From: Mycobacterium malmoense
Lineage (GTDB): Bacteria; Actinomycetota; Actinomycetes; Mycobacteriales; Mycobacteriaceae
Assembly: GCF_019645855.1 (NCBI RefSeq)
Contig: NZ_CP080999.1
Location: 992,001-1,056,000 of the forward strand
Length of the DNA stretch: 64,000 nucleotides
Reading direction: 5' to 3'
Under the pieces are notes generated by a model that did not search any database, was not told the DNA's origin, and was given only the letters and a program-made list of their open reading frames with translations. Within the stretch, counting starts at the first letter, position 1. Every line of letters begins with the position of its first letter. Positions 43,058-50,798 of this stretch are shown piece by piece. The position numbers were made by a program, and so were the translations under genes.

Positions 43058-44272
43058 GTGGATCTCGCAGCCCGCCCCCACATCACCGCCGGCGTCGCCC
43101 TGGCCAGCGCCGCAGTCATCGCCACCGGTCCGATGGCCCAGCACCTACCCCAAATCGACGCGGCCCGCTACCTGCCCCAGGTGAGCGTGACCGACATCAA
43201 TCTCACCGACGCCGCCAGCGCGCTGGACCTGTTCGGCGGCGTGGAGAGTCAGCTTGCATCGCTCGCCGGCGGTGCAAGCGCGGCCGCCGTGCCAGCGGCC
43301 GCCGTTAGCAATGCTGTCAATCCCCTACAAACGTGGATAGACATCGTCCCGAAGTCGACCGCCAATATCGAAAACATCGTCCAGAATTGGCTCGCGCATC
43401 CTGCGCCAATCCTGCAACAAGTCCTCGCCAATTTCGCGCAATACGGCGTAGATTACGTCACCCCCTTCAAGACGGCCGCGAACGCTGCCGTCACATACTT
43501 CACGGGGCCTGGCGCCGGCAACTTCGCGGGTCAGCTAATGCGGGCGAGCATGGCCTACAGTCAGGGACAGGTCGCGACCGCCGTGAATGATGTCGTGGGT
43601 GCGGTTTTCACGTCGCCAATTGTGAAAATTGGATTCCCGCTAGAAAAAACTCTCGTCATACCCGGCTTAATGCTGCAAAACCTCACTGATGCGACCAACT
43701 TCCTGACCACTACGGCTATTGGGACACTCGGTAACACGTTAAGCAATCTGCCTGTCGTCACTTTCAATGGGCTCGCTGGCTCTCTTCAAGCTGTCTCTGA
43801 TGCACAGGCCTCCGGAGACTCAATCGGAGCAGTGACGAATTTCCTGGATATCCCCGGCCAAATGGTGGATGCATTTCTCAATGGCCACACCGTGACACCT
43901 GGAAAGACCCTCTTTAACAACGGTTTACTTAACTCGGTTGTCGGCCAACTTAACGGCGGTACCATCCAGGACATCGTGAATTCGCTTCCTCAGCAACTCG
44001 CCAAGGCTATCGTGGCGCCTAACGCTCAGAATGTCGTGAGCGGCGGCAGTCTCGCGGCCGCATTCCAGAACTTAGAAACCGTGGCGACTCAGGGCTGGCC
44101 ATCGCTGACCCCCATAATGAACACGCTAACGTCCAATCTGAGCAACATTGGTTCCCAGTTGACGGCGCTGCTTCAAAATCTACCGTCGGGCCTATCGAAT
44201 CTGCCTTCGATGCTAAGCACCATTGCGGCCGGAGTGGGAACGTTCATCCTCAGCCTCCTCAAGATGCTGTAA
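43058..44272 (+). CDS. Secreted/outer-membrane protein, GjpA-porin-like
   Basis: 404-residue secreted protein resembling mycobacterial proteins annotated as outer-membrane porin GjpA. The start DLAARPHITAGVALASAAVIA contains a hydrophobic export segment. The rest is Ala/Asn/Thr/Leu-rich without enzymatic motifs and has amphipathic repeats (FLTTTAIGTLGNTLSNLPVV, LTSNLSNIGSQLTALLQNLP). GTG 43058 is chosen because AAAGGAG lies six bases before it; ATG 43052 would be touching that site. Codon use is clearly less GC-rich than the neighbours, suggesting transfer or special expression. Porin function is by annotation analogy only. Confidence 0.7.
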   Translation: MDLAARPHITAGVALASAAVIATGPMAQHLPQIDAARYLPQVSVTDINLTDAASALDLFGGVESQLASLAGGASAAAVPAAAVSNAVNPLQTWIDIVPKSTANIENIVQNWLAHPAPILQQVLANFAQYGVDYVTPFKTAANAAVTYFTGPGAGNFAGQLMRASMAYSQGQVATAVNDVVGAVFTSPIVKIGFPLEKTLVIPGLMLQNLTDATNFLTTTAIGTLGNTLSNLPVVTFNGLAGSLQAVSDAQASGDSIGAVTNFLDIPGQMVDAFLNGHTVTPGKTLFNNGLLNSVVGQLNGGTIQDIVNSLPQQLAKAIVAPNAQNVVSGGSLAAAFQNLETVATQGWPSLTPIMNTLTSNLSNIGSQLTALLQNLPSGLSNLPSMLSTIAAGVGTFILSLLKML

Positions 44273-44315
44273 GTCCGCCGGTGGTCGCCGATGCGAGCCG
44301 GTGACCACCAACGGC

Positions 44316-44351
44316 GATCGGCCCCCTTCGCGAGCACGAAGGGGGCCGATC
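44316..44351 (+). terminator. Terminator after porin-like gene
   Basis: Perfect 15-bp stem GATCGGCCCCCTTCG (44316-44330) with 44337-44351 and a 6-base loop, followed by CGTTTAT. A weaker dyad GGTGGTC...GTGACCACC precedes it (44280-44310). Confidence 0.85.
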
Positions 44352-44662
44352 CGTTTATGGTGTGCTTCTCAGGCGAGTGTGCGGCGTTTCGGGATTACGC
44401 CCAATGCGGGCGGGATGACGCTCGAGGTTGTATCCATGACGCCGAGGTCGATGTGAAATTGGTTGTATGCCAGTGATTTCCGGTGTTCCAGGTGCGGATT
44501 TCAGCCTTATTATCTGATCGTCCAAGGAACGCTGATCCGCCATCGGCCACGGCGGATGTGGTATCGAACCCGCGACTTCTGGCCGACGCGCATGCCTGCC
44601 CGAGCGCGGCGCCGATTGATCACCGACAACAAGTCCCGAAGAAGACGACACACGGCGATCGT
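44352..44662. other. Spacer with no gene; tRNA-like fragment only
   Basis: No coding frame with support. On the minus strand a stretch around 44556-44580 reads GTCGCGGGTTCGATACC, similar to a tRNA T-arm. The stem does not close and no D-arm, anticodon arm or CCA is found, so it is at most a decayed fragment. Confidence 0.4.
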
Positions 44663-45691
44663 TCATGGACTATCGGCCAGCCGGCGCGCGAACGTGCCGA
44701 CCCGCTCGATGAACCTGTCGAAGAACGCCGCCGAATCGACGTCAATACCGATGAGTGCGTTGGGTTTTCGGTGTCCTGACCAGTCGGTCACCGTCATGCC
44801 GCGAGTCAGGGTCCCGCTCAGCTCGACGTCCACCGTCGCCGGACGGATCGCGATAAGCTCCGGTTCCAGCGCGACCGCGGCGGCCAGCGGGTCATGCAGA
44901 TGCGCCAAATATCCGTGCCCATTGTCGTTATAGGCCTCTAAGTAGAACCGCATCGCGTCCTCGATCACCCGAATCAACGGATTGGACGCCGCCGACCTGG
45001 TGCCGCGCTCGTCGCCCGCGCACATTAACGTTGTCGTCGACTCCGCAACCGCCGCCAACCTCGCCAGGATGTCCGGCGTCATCGCGACGTTGCGGGTCAG
45101 ATCCAACCCGCACAGGATCGGAAGTCGCTGTAGCCCATGGGATTTGGTGGACCAGCCCGTTAATACCTCGGCCGCCGCCTCGGGGTCCACGCTGATGTTC
45201 CACTCCGCCACCGGAGTGATGTTGCCGCGATGGTCATAGGAGCCGCCCATGATCACCAGCCGTCGCAGCAGCCTCGGCAGTTCGGGTTCGGCGCGCAGCG
45301 CCAGCGCCAGGTTGGTCAGCGGGCCGGTCGCCACGCCGATCAGCTCACCGGGAAAGGCGCGTGCCGCACGCACCCAGGCCGCCGCGGAGTCGTAGCTGGT
45401 GAGCCGGCGATCACAGGGCGGCAGGTCGGCATACCCCAGGCCTCTGGTGCCGTGAACCGTTGAGGGGGCACCCATCGGACCGGTCAGCGTTTCGTCCGCG
45501 CCCTTGGACACCGGTATGTCGGTGGCCCGGCACAGCTCGAGCAGGCTCAAATTGTTCGCGCAAACCTGTTGTACCGCAACGTTTCCCCCGGTCGAGGCGA
45601 CGCCGACCAGATCGACGTCGCTGGCCAGCAGGTACACCAGCGCCAACGCATCGTCGACGCCGGTGTCGACGTCGACGAAAACGGGGCTCAC
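44663..45691 (-). CDS. iunH: Inosine-uridine preferring nucleoside hydrolase
   Basis: Hydrolyses nucleosides to base and ribose for salvage. 342 residues from GTG 45691, which gives MSPVFVDVDTGVDDALAL. The DVDTGVDDA signature binds calcium and the ribose. GPLTNLALALRAEPELPRLL, VIMGGSYDHRGNITPVAEWN and HDPLAAAVALEP (the late acidic/His site) complete the family. The frame is open 51 bases further up, but the M. tuberculosis protein (Rv3393) starts at this point. In M. tuberculosis cmaA1 is the neighbour; here a cassette takes that place. Confidence 0.93.
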   Translation of the reverse strand: MSPVFVDVDTGVDDALALVYLLASDVDLVGVASTGGNVAVQQVCANNLSLLELCRATDIPVSKGADETLTGPMGAPSTVHGTRGLGYADLPPCDRRLTSYDSAAAWVRAARAFPGELIGVATGPLTNLALALRAEPELPRLLRRLVIMGGSYDHRGNITPVAEWNISVDPEAAAEVLTGWSTKSHGLQRLPILCGLDLTRNVAMTPDILARLAAVAESTTTLMCAGDERGTRSAASNPLIRVIEDAMRFYLEAYNDNGHGYLAHLHDPLAAAVALEPELIAIRPATVDVELSGTLTRGMTVTDWSGHRKPNALIGIDVDSAAFFDRFIERVGTFARRLADSP

Positions 45692-45785
45692 CGCGGTAAC
45701 GATACGCCGGACCGGCGAGGCGAGACGCCTCCAGGATCTCAAATCCCCTGTCCCTTAGCGATCCTCGCCCTTCAGGCGAGTGCTT

Positions 45786-45923
45786 CTACGGACGCTCGGC
45801 CAGCTCGCCGTAGCGTTCCTGAGCGGCCGGGCGGCTGGTGCCGAGCATGGTTGCGATCTGGGTCCAGGTGTGTCCGTGCGCCCGGGCTTCGGCCAACTCC
45901 ACCTGGCTCCTGGCAACGGCGCC
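45786..45923 (-). pseudogene. HTH gene, C-terminal half (interrupted)
   Basis: Minus-strand frame GAVARSQVELAEARAHGHTW then TQIATMLGTSRPAAQERYGE ending in a stop at 45786. This is a helix-turn-helix typical of small actinobacterial regulators ('W..IA..LG.SRPAAQERY'). Its upstream part lies 846 bp away at 46735 and beyond, in the same frame across an identical 36-bp overlap. The gene has therefore been split by an inserted DUF3800 cassette. Confidence 0.75.
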
Positions 45924-45924
45924 T
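45889..45924. repeat. 36-bp direct repeat, left copy
   Basis: Identical over 36 bp to 46735-46770. Weaker similarity extends outward (GCGCCCGGGC at 45878 and 46715, offset by a small insertion). It marks the left edge of the DUF3800 cassette inside the HTH gene. Confidence 0.93.
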
Positions 45925-45987
45925 TTCTTGTCCGTAAAGCGCGGTAGGGTCCCGAATACCGCTGCTCTAGGAACAGGAAAAGCTGAA

Positions 45988-46560
45988 GTGCCCGTCTACG
46001 TCTCATGGCTCGATGAGTCGGGCTCCAACCAGGCAATGGACCCGGGTACCTATATTCTGAGCGCGGTCGTCAGCGAGGCTGAGCACGCCGCGGAGCTGCG
46101 CGGCATAATGCGCGGCTTGCTGGTTGGCAAAAGTCATAAGAAGCTGCATTGGCGTAGCGAAGATGCCGCCCGAAAGGAACTGATCGCCAAGACGATCGCG
46201 TCGTTGCAACTTGAGCACCTGGTCGTTGTCCGCTCAGACGCGCACACAGCCAAGAAGCCGGAGCGCCAACGTCGGCTGTGTATGGAGCGAATGCTGCCCG
46301 AGCTGGTGAGCATGGGCGTTGATAATGCGGTCATCGAATCACGAGGTAAGAAAGACGACCGCCGTGACGAGCAGACTTTGCACTATCTACGGCGTAAACG
46401 CCAACTGGGCGGCCATCTGCACATCAATCATGTTGGCGGCCCAGCCGATCCGATGCTGTGGATCCCGGATGCTTGTTGTGGGGCGGTTACCCAGATGAGG
46501 TGCGGAAACCCACACTACTTCGAGTATATCGAATCGCGGGTGACACTGATTGACCTTTGA
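45988..46560 (+). CDS. DUF3800-type protein, putative nuclease
   Basis: 190-residue protein of the DUF3800 type, a family found in mobile islands and near defence genes and thought to be RNase H-like nucleases. The N-terminal VYVSWLDESGSN holds the diagnostic DESG. KKLHWRSEDAARKELIAKTI, VVVRSDAHT, VIESRGKKDDRRDEQTLHYL and WIPDACCGAVTQMRCGN follow. Acidic residues in the last two could complete a metal site. GTG 45988 has AGGAA eight bases before it. Base composition is lower in GC than the chromosome average. It is the only gene of the cassette. Nuclease activity is inferred. Confidence 0.78.
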   Translation: MPVYVSWLDESGSNQAMDPGTYILSAVVSEAEHAAELRGIMRGLLVGKSHKKLHWRSEDAARKELIAKTIASLQLEHLVVVRSDAHTAKKPERQRRLCMERMLPELVSMGVDNAVIESRGKKDDRRDEQTLHYLRRKRQLGGHLHINHVGGPADPMLWIPDACCGAVTQMRCGNPHYFEYIESRVTLIDL

Positions 46561-46575
46561 TTCCAAGAAACGCGA

Positions 46576-46614
46576 AACCCCAGGCCCTGTCGTCCGGCAG
46601 GAACTCCTGGGGTT
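46576..46614 (+). terminator. Terminator of DUF3800 gene
   Basis: AACCCCAGG (46576-46584) pairs with CCTGGGGTT (46606-46614), 16 bases after the DUF3800 stop, with a second short GC stem inside the loop. It lies within the cassette, so the cassette carries its own transcription unit. Confidence 0.75.
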
Positions 46615-46734
46615 CACTTCTGACACTCACCGCAGTGGCATCAGCTTCACCGCAGACAATACACCTGAAACGGCGTATAGAACGTCACGTACGGACAACG
46701 GACAACGCAGCTGGGCGCCCGGGCGGCCACGGCA

Positions 46735-46770
46735 TCGGCCAACTCCACCTGGCTCCTGGCAACGGCGCCT
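46735..46770. repeat. 36-bp direct repeat, right copy
   Basis: Identical to 45889-45924. It lies at the junction where the N-terminal half of the split HTH gene resumes. Confidence 0.93.
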
Positions 46771-46915
46771 ACGGCTTCGCCGATGCGGCGCAGTCGACTG
46801 GTATCGGCGTCCGATGAAGCAATGGCTGCCAGGTCGAGGGGATCAAGCCACCGCTCGGCGGCCTGCTGGAGCTGTCCGCGGTTCGGGGCACGTTCGTCAC
46901 CCTTTATAGATGCTC
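46771..46915 (-). pseudogene. HTH gene, N-terminal half (interrupted)
   Basis: Minus-strand frame KGDERAPNRGQLQQAAERWL, DPLDLAAIASSDADTSRLRR, IGEA, which runs into the repeat as VGAVARSQVELA and then off frame into cassette sequence. Joined to the fragment ending at 45786 it gives a plausible regulator of ~90 residues. The exact start is not clear: no ATG or GTG with a ribosome binding site is visible in frame. Confidence 0.65.
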
Positions 46916-47086
46916 GTGGACCTTGGGACGAAATACCATGGCGTCGATCTGCAAGCCGGCCGATTGGCCGAATTCCGCCCACAAGCCATCCGCTTATCTT
47001 CAGTCCGGGATCTCAACCGTGGCGGTACGTAGGCCGGACCAGACCTAAGTAACGCGACCCGAGCATCCCCCTCGGTGACGACGTGA

Positions 47087-49090
47087 TCACCAGTGCACAC
47101 CGGGCACCAGGCGGATCGCCTTTCGGACCGGTCTGGGAACCCCCACGCGAGCGACGGCCCGGACCGGGCGTTTGGGTCGGCGACGCACCGGCGGGCGGTC
47201 GTTCGGCGCGATGATAGCCGGCGAAACTCCCCGCGCCGCAGGGGAATCCGGGTAGCCGAGGTAGAGCTGGTGCAAAATTCGCCTCGATAGCTTGGGCGTG
47301 AAGTAGTTGCCGACCTCGGCGAGCGTGCCCAGCGGGGTATCGATGCGCGCCGGCTTCTCGACGAGGCCGCGCACCACCATGGCCGCCGCGCGCTCGGGGC
47401 TGATCGGCGGCACCGGGTTGAGCCGCCGGGACGGTACGATCATCGGTGTGCGGACCAGCGGCATATGGATATTGGTGAACGTGATGTGGTCGGACAGCGT
47501 CTCGGAGGCCACCACGTCGGCGAACGCGTCCAGCGCCGCCTTGGTGGGCAGATACGAGCTGTACTTCGGATTGCGCGCCAGCACACCGGCGCTGGAGACG
47601 TTGACCACGTGGCCGAACCGGCGCTCACGCCAGTGCGGCAGCAACGCCAGCACCATGCGCACCGCGCCAAAGTAGTTGACCGCCATCACCCTTTCGTAGT
47701 CGTGCAGTCGCTCGGTCGAGTTCACCACCGACCGGCGGATCGACCGGCCGGCGTTGTTCACCAGGTAGTCGACGTGGTCGAAGCGGCCCAGGATGTCCTT
47801 GACGGTGTGCTCCACCGACACCGAATCGGTGACGTCGCAGGTGAACGCGTGCGCCTGCCCGCCGCCCGCGCGGATCTCGGCAACCAGCTGATCCAGCGCG
47901 TCGGCGTTGCGGGCCAGCGCGAATACCGTTGCGCCCCTTTCCGCGACGGCGATGGCCGACGCCCGCCCGATGCCGCTGGACGCGCCGGTGATGATGACGT
48001 GCCGGCCCTCCAGCGGATCGTCACGACGGGCACGGTCGGGGTCGAGGTGCTCGGCCCAGTACCGCCACAGCTTCGGCGCGTAGCCGGCGAACTCGGGAAC
48101 CTCGCCGACGCCATTGTCGCGCAATATCTTTCGGGTTTCGTCGCTGACGAAGGTGGGCTTGAGGTCGACCAGGTCGAAGACCTCGGCGGGAATTCCCAGC
48201 TGGGTGGCCGCCATGTTGCGCAGCACCTTGGCGCGCCCGCGCACCTTCAGCACCGGCGCCGCCGCGGCTCGGGGCAGCGAGCCGCGCAGCGGTGGCAGGC
48301 CGGCCGCCTTGGCGACACCGCGGTAGATGCCATGCAGCCCAACAGTTTTCGGTGTGGTGAGGTGGAACGTCTGCCCGTCGGATCCCTCGGTGTGCATGAG
48401 CGCGACGAGCGCGTCGACGACGTAGTCGACCGGGACGATGTTGGTGCGCCCGGTGTCGGGCAGCAGGATCGGGGTCAGCTTGGGCAGCACGGCCAGCTTG
48501 GCCAGCACGCCGAAGAAGTAGTACGGCCCGTCGACCTTGTCCATCTCCCCGGTGCGGGAATCGCCGACCACCACCGCGGGGCGGTAGATGCGGTAGCGCA
48601 GCCCGGGCGTCGACCGCACCAGCGACTCGGCCTCGAACTTCGTCCGGTGATACGGACTCGGGAGCCGCTGGCCGACGTCGAAGTCGTCCTCGGTGTACTC
48701 GCCGCGGAAGTCACCGGCCACGGCGATCGACGACACGTGGTGCAACGTCGCGCCCAGCCGCCGCGCCAGCCCGATCACCGCGCGGGTGCCCTCGACGTTG
48801 GCGGCCCGCTGCTCGGCCTCCCCGGCGGTGATGTCATAGATCGCCGCGCAATGCACCACGTGGCCGACGGGACCCAGCTCGGTGACGACCTCGTCGGTCA
48901 GTGCCAGCTCCGGCAGCTCGCCGACCAGCGGCTTCACCCGCTCATCCCAGTCGACGACCAGGCGTTCGAAGCGTCCCAGCGACTGCCGGCGCACCAACAC
49001 CCACACCTGCGCATCGGGCTGGGTTTCGAGCAGACGAGACACGACGCGGCGACCGATAAACCCGGTACCGCCGGTAACGACATACCGCAT
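47087..49090 (-). CDS. acrA1: Two-domain NAD(P)H reductase, AcrA1/Rv3391-like
   Basis: 667-residue fusion of two Rossmann reductases. Residues ~1-360 are an extended SDR/acyl-reductase-like domain (VVTGGTGFIGRRVVSRLL, SPYHRTKFEAE with the YxxxK site, PAVVVGDSRTGEMDK). Residues ~370-600 are a classical SDR (VIITGASSGIGRASAIAVAE, LVNNAGRS, SSYLPTKAALDAFA). Similar proteins reduce long-chain fatty acyl-CoA to aldehyde or alcohol, so a role in lipid or wax metabolism is likely. ATG 49090 gives MRYVVTGG; the upstream extension has no support. Confidence 0.9.
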   Translation of the reverse strand: MRYVVTGGTGFIGRRVVSRLLETQPDAQVWVLVRRQSLGRFERLVVDWDERVKPLVGELPELALTDEVVTELGPVGHVVHCAAIYDITAGEAEQRAANVEGTRAVIGLARRLGATLHHVSSIAVAGDFRGEYTEDDFDVGQRLPSPYHRTKFEAESLVRSTPGLRYRIYRPAVVVGDSRTGEMDKVDGPYYFFGVLAKLAVLPKLTPILLPDTGRTNIVPVDYVVDALVALMHTEGSDGQTFHLTTPKTVGLHGIYRGVAKAAGLPPLRGSLPRAAAAPVLKVRGRAKVLRNMAATQLGIPAEVFDLVDLKPTFVSDETRKILRDNGVGEVPEFAGYAPKLWRYWAEHLDPDRARRDDPLEGRHVIITGASSGIGRASAIAVAERGATVFALARNADALDQLVAEIRAGGGQAHAFTCDVTDSVSVEHTVKDILGRFDHVDYLVNNAGRSIRRSVVNSTERLHDYERVMAVNYFGAVRMVLALLPHWRERRFGHVVNVSSAGVLARNPKYSSYLPTKAALDAFADVVASETLSDHITFTNIHMPLVRTPMIVPSRRLNPVPPISPERAAAMVVRGLVEKPARIDTPLGTLAEVGNYFTPKLSRRILHQLYLGYPDSPAARGVSPAIIAPNDRPPVRRRPKRPVRAVARVGVPRPVRKAIRLVPGVHW

Positions 49091-49132
49091 GCAGCCATCG
49101 TGGCCGCTCCCGGGCGCACGCGTCAACCGGGC

Positions 49133-49840
49133 TCAGCCGGAGAAGTTGCGGATGCCGTCCCAGTCCACCAGCGTCCAGCCGGTCGTCGGGTTGCCGGTGA
49201 CCACCACGCGGCCGATGTTCGGCAGCGGATGGCTGGCAGCCAGGCTGTCCTTGGCGTTCTTCGTGTTCATCAGCGTCCAGTACTCGATGGAGTACAAATG
49301 CGAGAACACCACCGGGTTGCGGTGGCCGCTGTCGTAAATCTTCCGAATGGCCGCGGTGAACTGCTTGTTGAACTCGGTCCCGCTGACCGACCCCGGGATC
49401 CTGTCCTGGACATCGCCGTTGAGCCAGTCCGCCGGCGCCAGCAGGTAGGTGGAGGGGGCCATCGTCTCGGGTTTGCCGTTGAACCAGCCGGCGTTGATCT
49501 CTTGCAGACCGGGCAGCACCTCGACCTGCTCACCCAGTTCGGCGGCCAACGGCGCCGCGGTTTGCTGGGCTCGCACCATGGTGGAGGCGTAGACGCTGTC
49601 GAAATCGTGGCGGCCGTGCGCCAGCTGCTCGGCCTGCCCCTTGCCCTCCGGGCTCAGGCCGGGGCCCGGCACCTCGGTGTTGATCGTCCCGCTGGCGTTG
49701 GCCTCGGACTGCGCGTGCCGGATGAACGTCACCGTGATGCTGCGCGCCTGCGGTGATCCGCCGCAGGCGCCGACGACTACCGTCGCGGCCAGCACTGCCG
49801 CCGCCTTTGAAGCCTTCCGGATCAAGCCGCGATTGCACAT
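49133..49840 (-). CDS. lpqD: Lipoprotein LpqD, histidine-phosphatase fold
   Basis: 235-residue lipoprotein from ATG 49840. Signal and lipobox MCNRGLIRKASKAAAVLAA, then TVVVGAC with the lipidated Cys. The mature domain belongs to the phosphoglycerate-mutase-like superfamily: TFIRHAQSEANASG carries the catalytic RH. The second histidine may be in VVFSHLYSIEYW, where the M. tuberculosis protein has Gln. Here both RHA and the late His are present, so phosphatase activity is more credible than for Rv3390, whose first motif I recall as RNA. Substrate unknown. Confidence 0.9.
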   Translation of the reverse strand: MCNRGLIRKASKAAAVLAATVVVGACGGSPQARSITVTFIRHAQSEANASGTINTEVPGPGLSPEGKGQAEQLAHGRHDFDSVYASTMVRAQQTAAPLAAELGEQVEVLPGLQEINAGWFNGKPETMAPSTYLLAPADWLNGDVQDRIPGSVSGTEFNKQFTAAIRKIYDSGHRNPVVFSHLYSIEYWTLMNTKNAKDSLAASHPLPNIGRVVVTGNPTTGWTLVDWDGIRNFSG

Positions 49841-49924
49841 GGCGATAGCCTGCCCCGCCGACGGTGTCGCTGTGAAGGGTTTGCGATGGTTGGGTGCAGA
49901 AAAAAGCCTCGAGAGGAGACCCCT

Positions 49925-50794
49925 ATGGCCATTGACCCGAGTGCCGTCGGCGCGGTGACCGAACCGATGCCGTTCGAATGGACCGACCGGGACACCATGC
50001 TGTATGCCCTCGGCGTCGGCTGCGGGACCGAGGACCTGTCGTTCACCACCGACAACAGCCACGGCATCACCCAGCAGGTGCTGCCCACCTACGCGGTGAT
50101 CTGCTGCCCGGCGTTCGGGGCGGCGGGCAAGATCGGAAAGTTCAACTGGGCCATGCTTTTACACGGATCGCAAGCCATCCGGCTGCATGCGCCGCTGCCG
50201 GTCGCGGGCAAGCTGTCGGTGGTTTCCGAGGTCGTCGACATCCAGGACAAGGGCGAGGGCAAGAACGCGATCGTCGTGCTGCGCGGCCGCGGCACCGAGC
50301 CGGACTCGGGGAAGCTGATCGCCGAGACGCTGACCACGCTGGTCATCCGGGGCGAGGGCGGGTTCGGGGGAGTGCCGGGCCAGCGGCCCGTTGCCCCGGA
50401 ATTTCCGGACCGCGAGCCCGACGCCCGGATCGCGCTGCCCACCCGTGAGGATCAGGCGTTGATCTATCGACTGTCCGGCGACCGCAACCCGCTGCACAGC
50501 GACCCGTGGTTCGCCCGGGAAATGGCCGGGTTCCCCAAGCCGATCCTGCACGGGCTGTGCACCTACGGGGTGTCGGGGCGCGCGCTGGTGGCCGAGCTGG
50601 GCAAGGGCATCGCGGCCAACGTCACCTCGATCGCGGCGCGGTTCACCTCGCCGGTGTTTCCCGGCGAGACGTTGACCACGCTGATCTGGCGCACCGAACC
50701 GGGCAAGGCGGTGTTTCGCACCGAGGCCTCCGGATCCGACGGTGCCGCCCGGGTCGTGCTGGACGACGGTGCGGCGGAGTACACCGAGTCCTAG
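49925..50794 (+). CDS. htdY: (R)-specific 3-hydroxyacyl dehydratase HtdY
   Basis: MaoC-like double-hotdog hydratase/dehydratase, 289 residues, expected to hydrate trans-2-enoyl-CoA or -ACP in fatty-acid metabolism. The C-terminal half carries the hydratase-2 motif YRLSGDRNPLHSDPWFAREM followed by GFPKPILHGLCTYG with the catalytic Asp/His. The N-terminal half is the inactive hotdog. ATG 49925 after GAGAGGAG. Divergent from lpqD (84-base gap) and convergent with PE_PGRS, with only 4 bases between the stops. Confidence 0.94.
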   Translation: MAIDPSAVGAVTEPMPFEWTDRDTMLYALGVGCGTEDLSFTTDNSHGITQQVLPTYAVICCPAFGAAGKIGKFNWAMLLHGSQAIRLHAPLPVAGKLSVVSEVVDIQDKGEGKNAIVVLRGRGTEPDSGKLIAETLTTLVIRGEGGFGGVPGQRPVAPEFPDREPDARIALPTREDQALIYRLSGDRNPLHSDPWFAREMAGFPKPILHGLCTYGVSGRALVAELGKGIAANVTSIAARFTSPVFPGETLTTLIWRTEPGKAVFRTEASGSDGAARVVLDDGAAEYTES

Positions 50795-50798
50795 CTGC

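Larger units (their letters stand above)
45925..46770. mobile_element. DUF3800 cassette inserted in HTH gene
   Basis: One repeat period (846 bp) containing a single plus-strand gene with its own promoter region and terminator, bracketed by 36-bp direct repeats of the host gene. No transposase or integrase, and no terminal inverted repeats were seen. The repeat is too long for a usual transposon target duplication and fits a site-specific recombination footprint. Confidence 0.65.

Noticed and set aside
44540..44630. Minus-strand tRNA gene
   Set aside because: Only a T-loop-like GGTTCGATACC is present; the T-stem pairs at two positions only, and acceptor, D and anticodon arms cannot be built.
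47465..49756. Plus-strand open frame of 763 codons opposite the two-domain reductase and lpqD
   Set aside because: Low-complexity His/Gln/Val-rich translation typical of antisense frames; both minus-strand genes have clear motifs.
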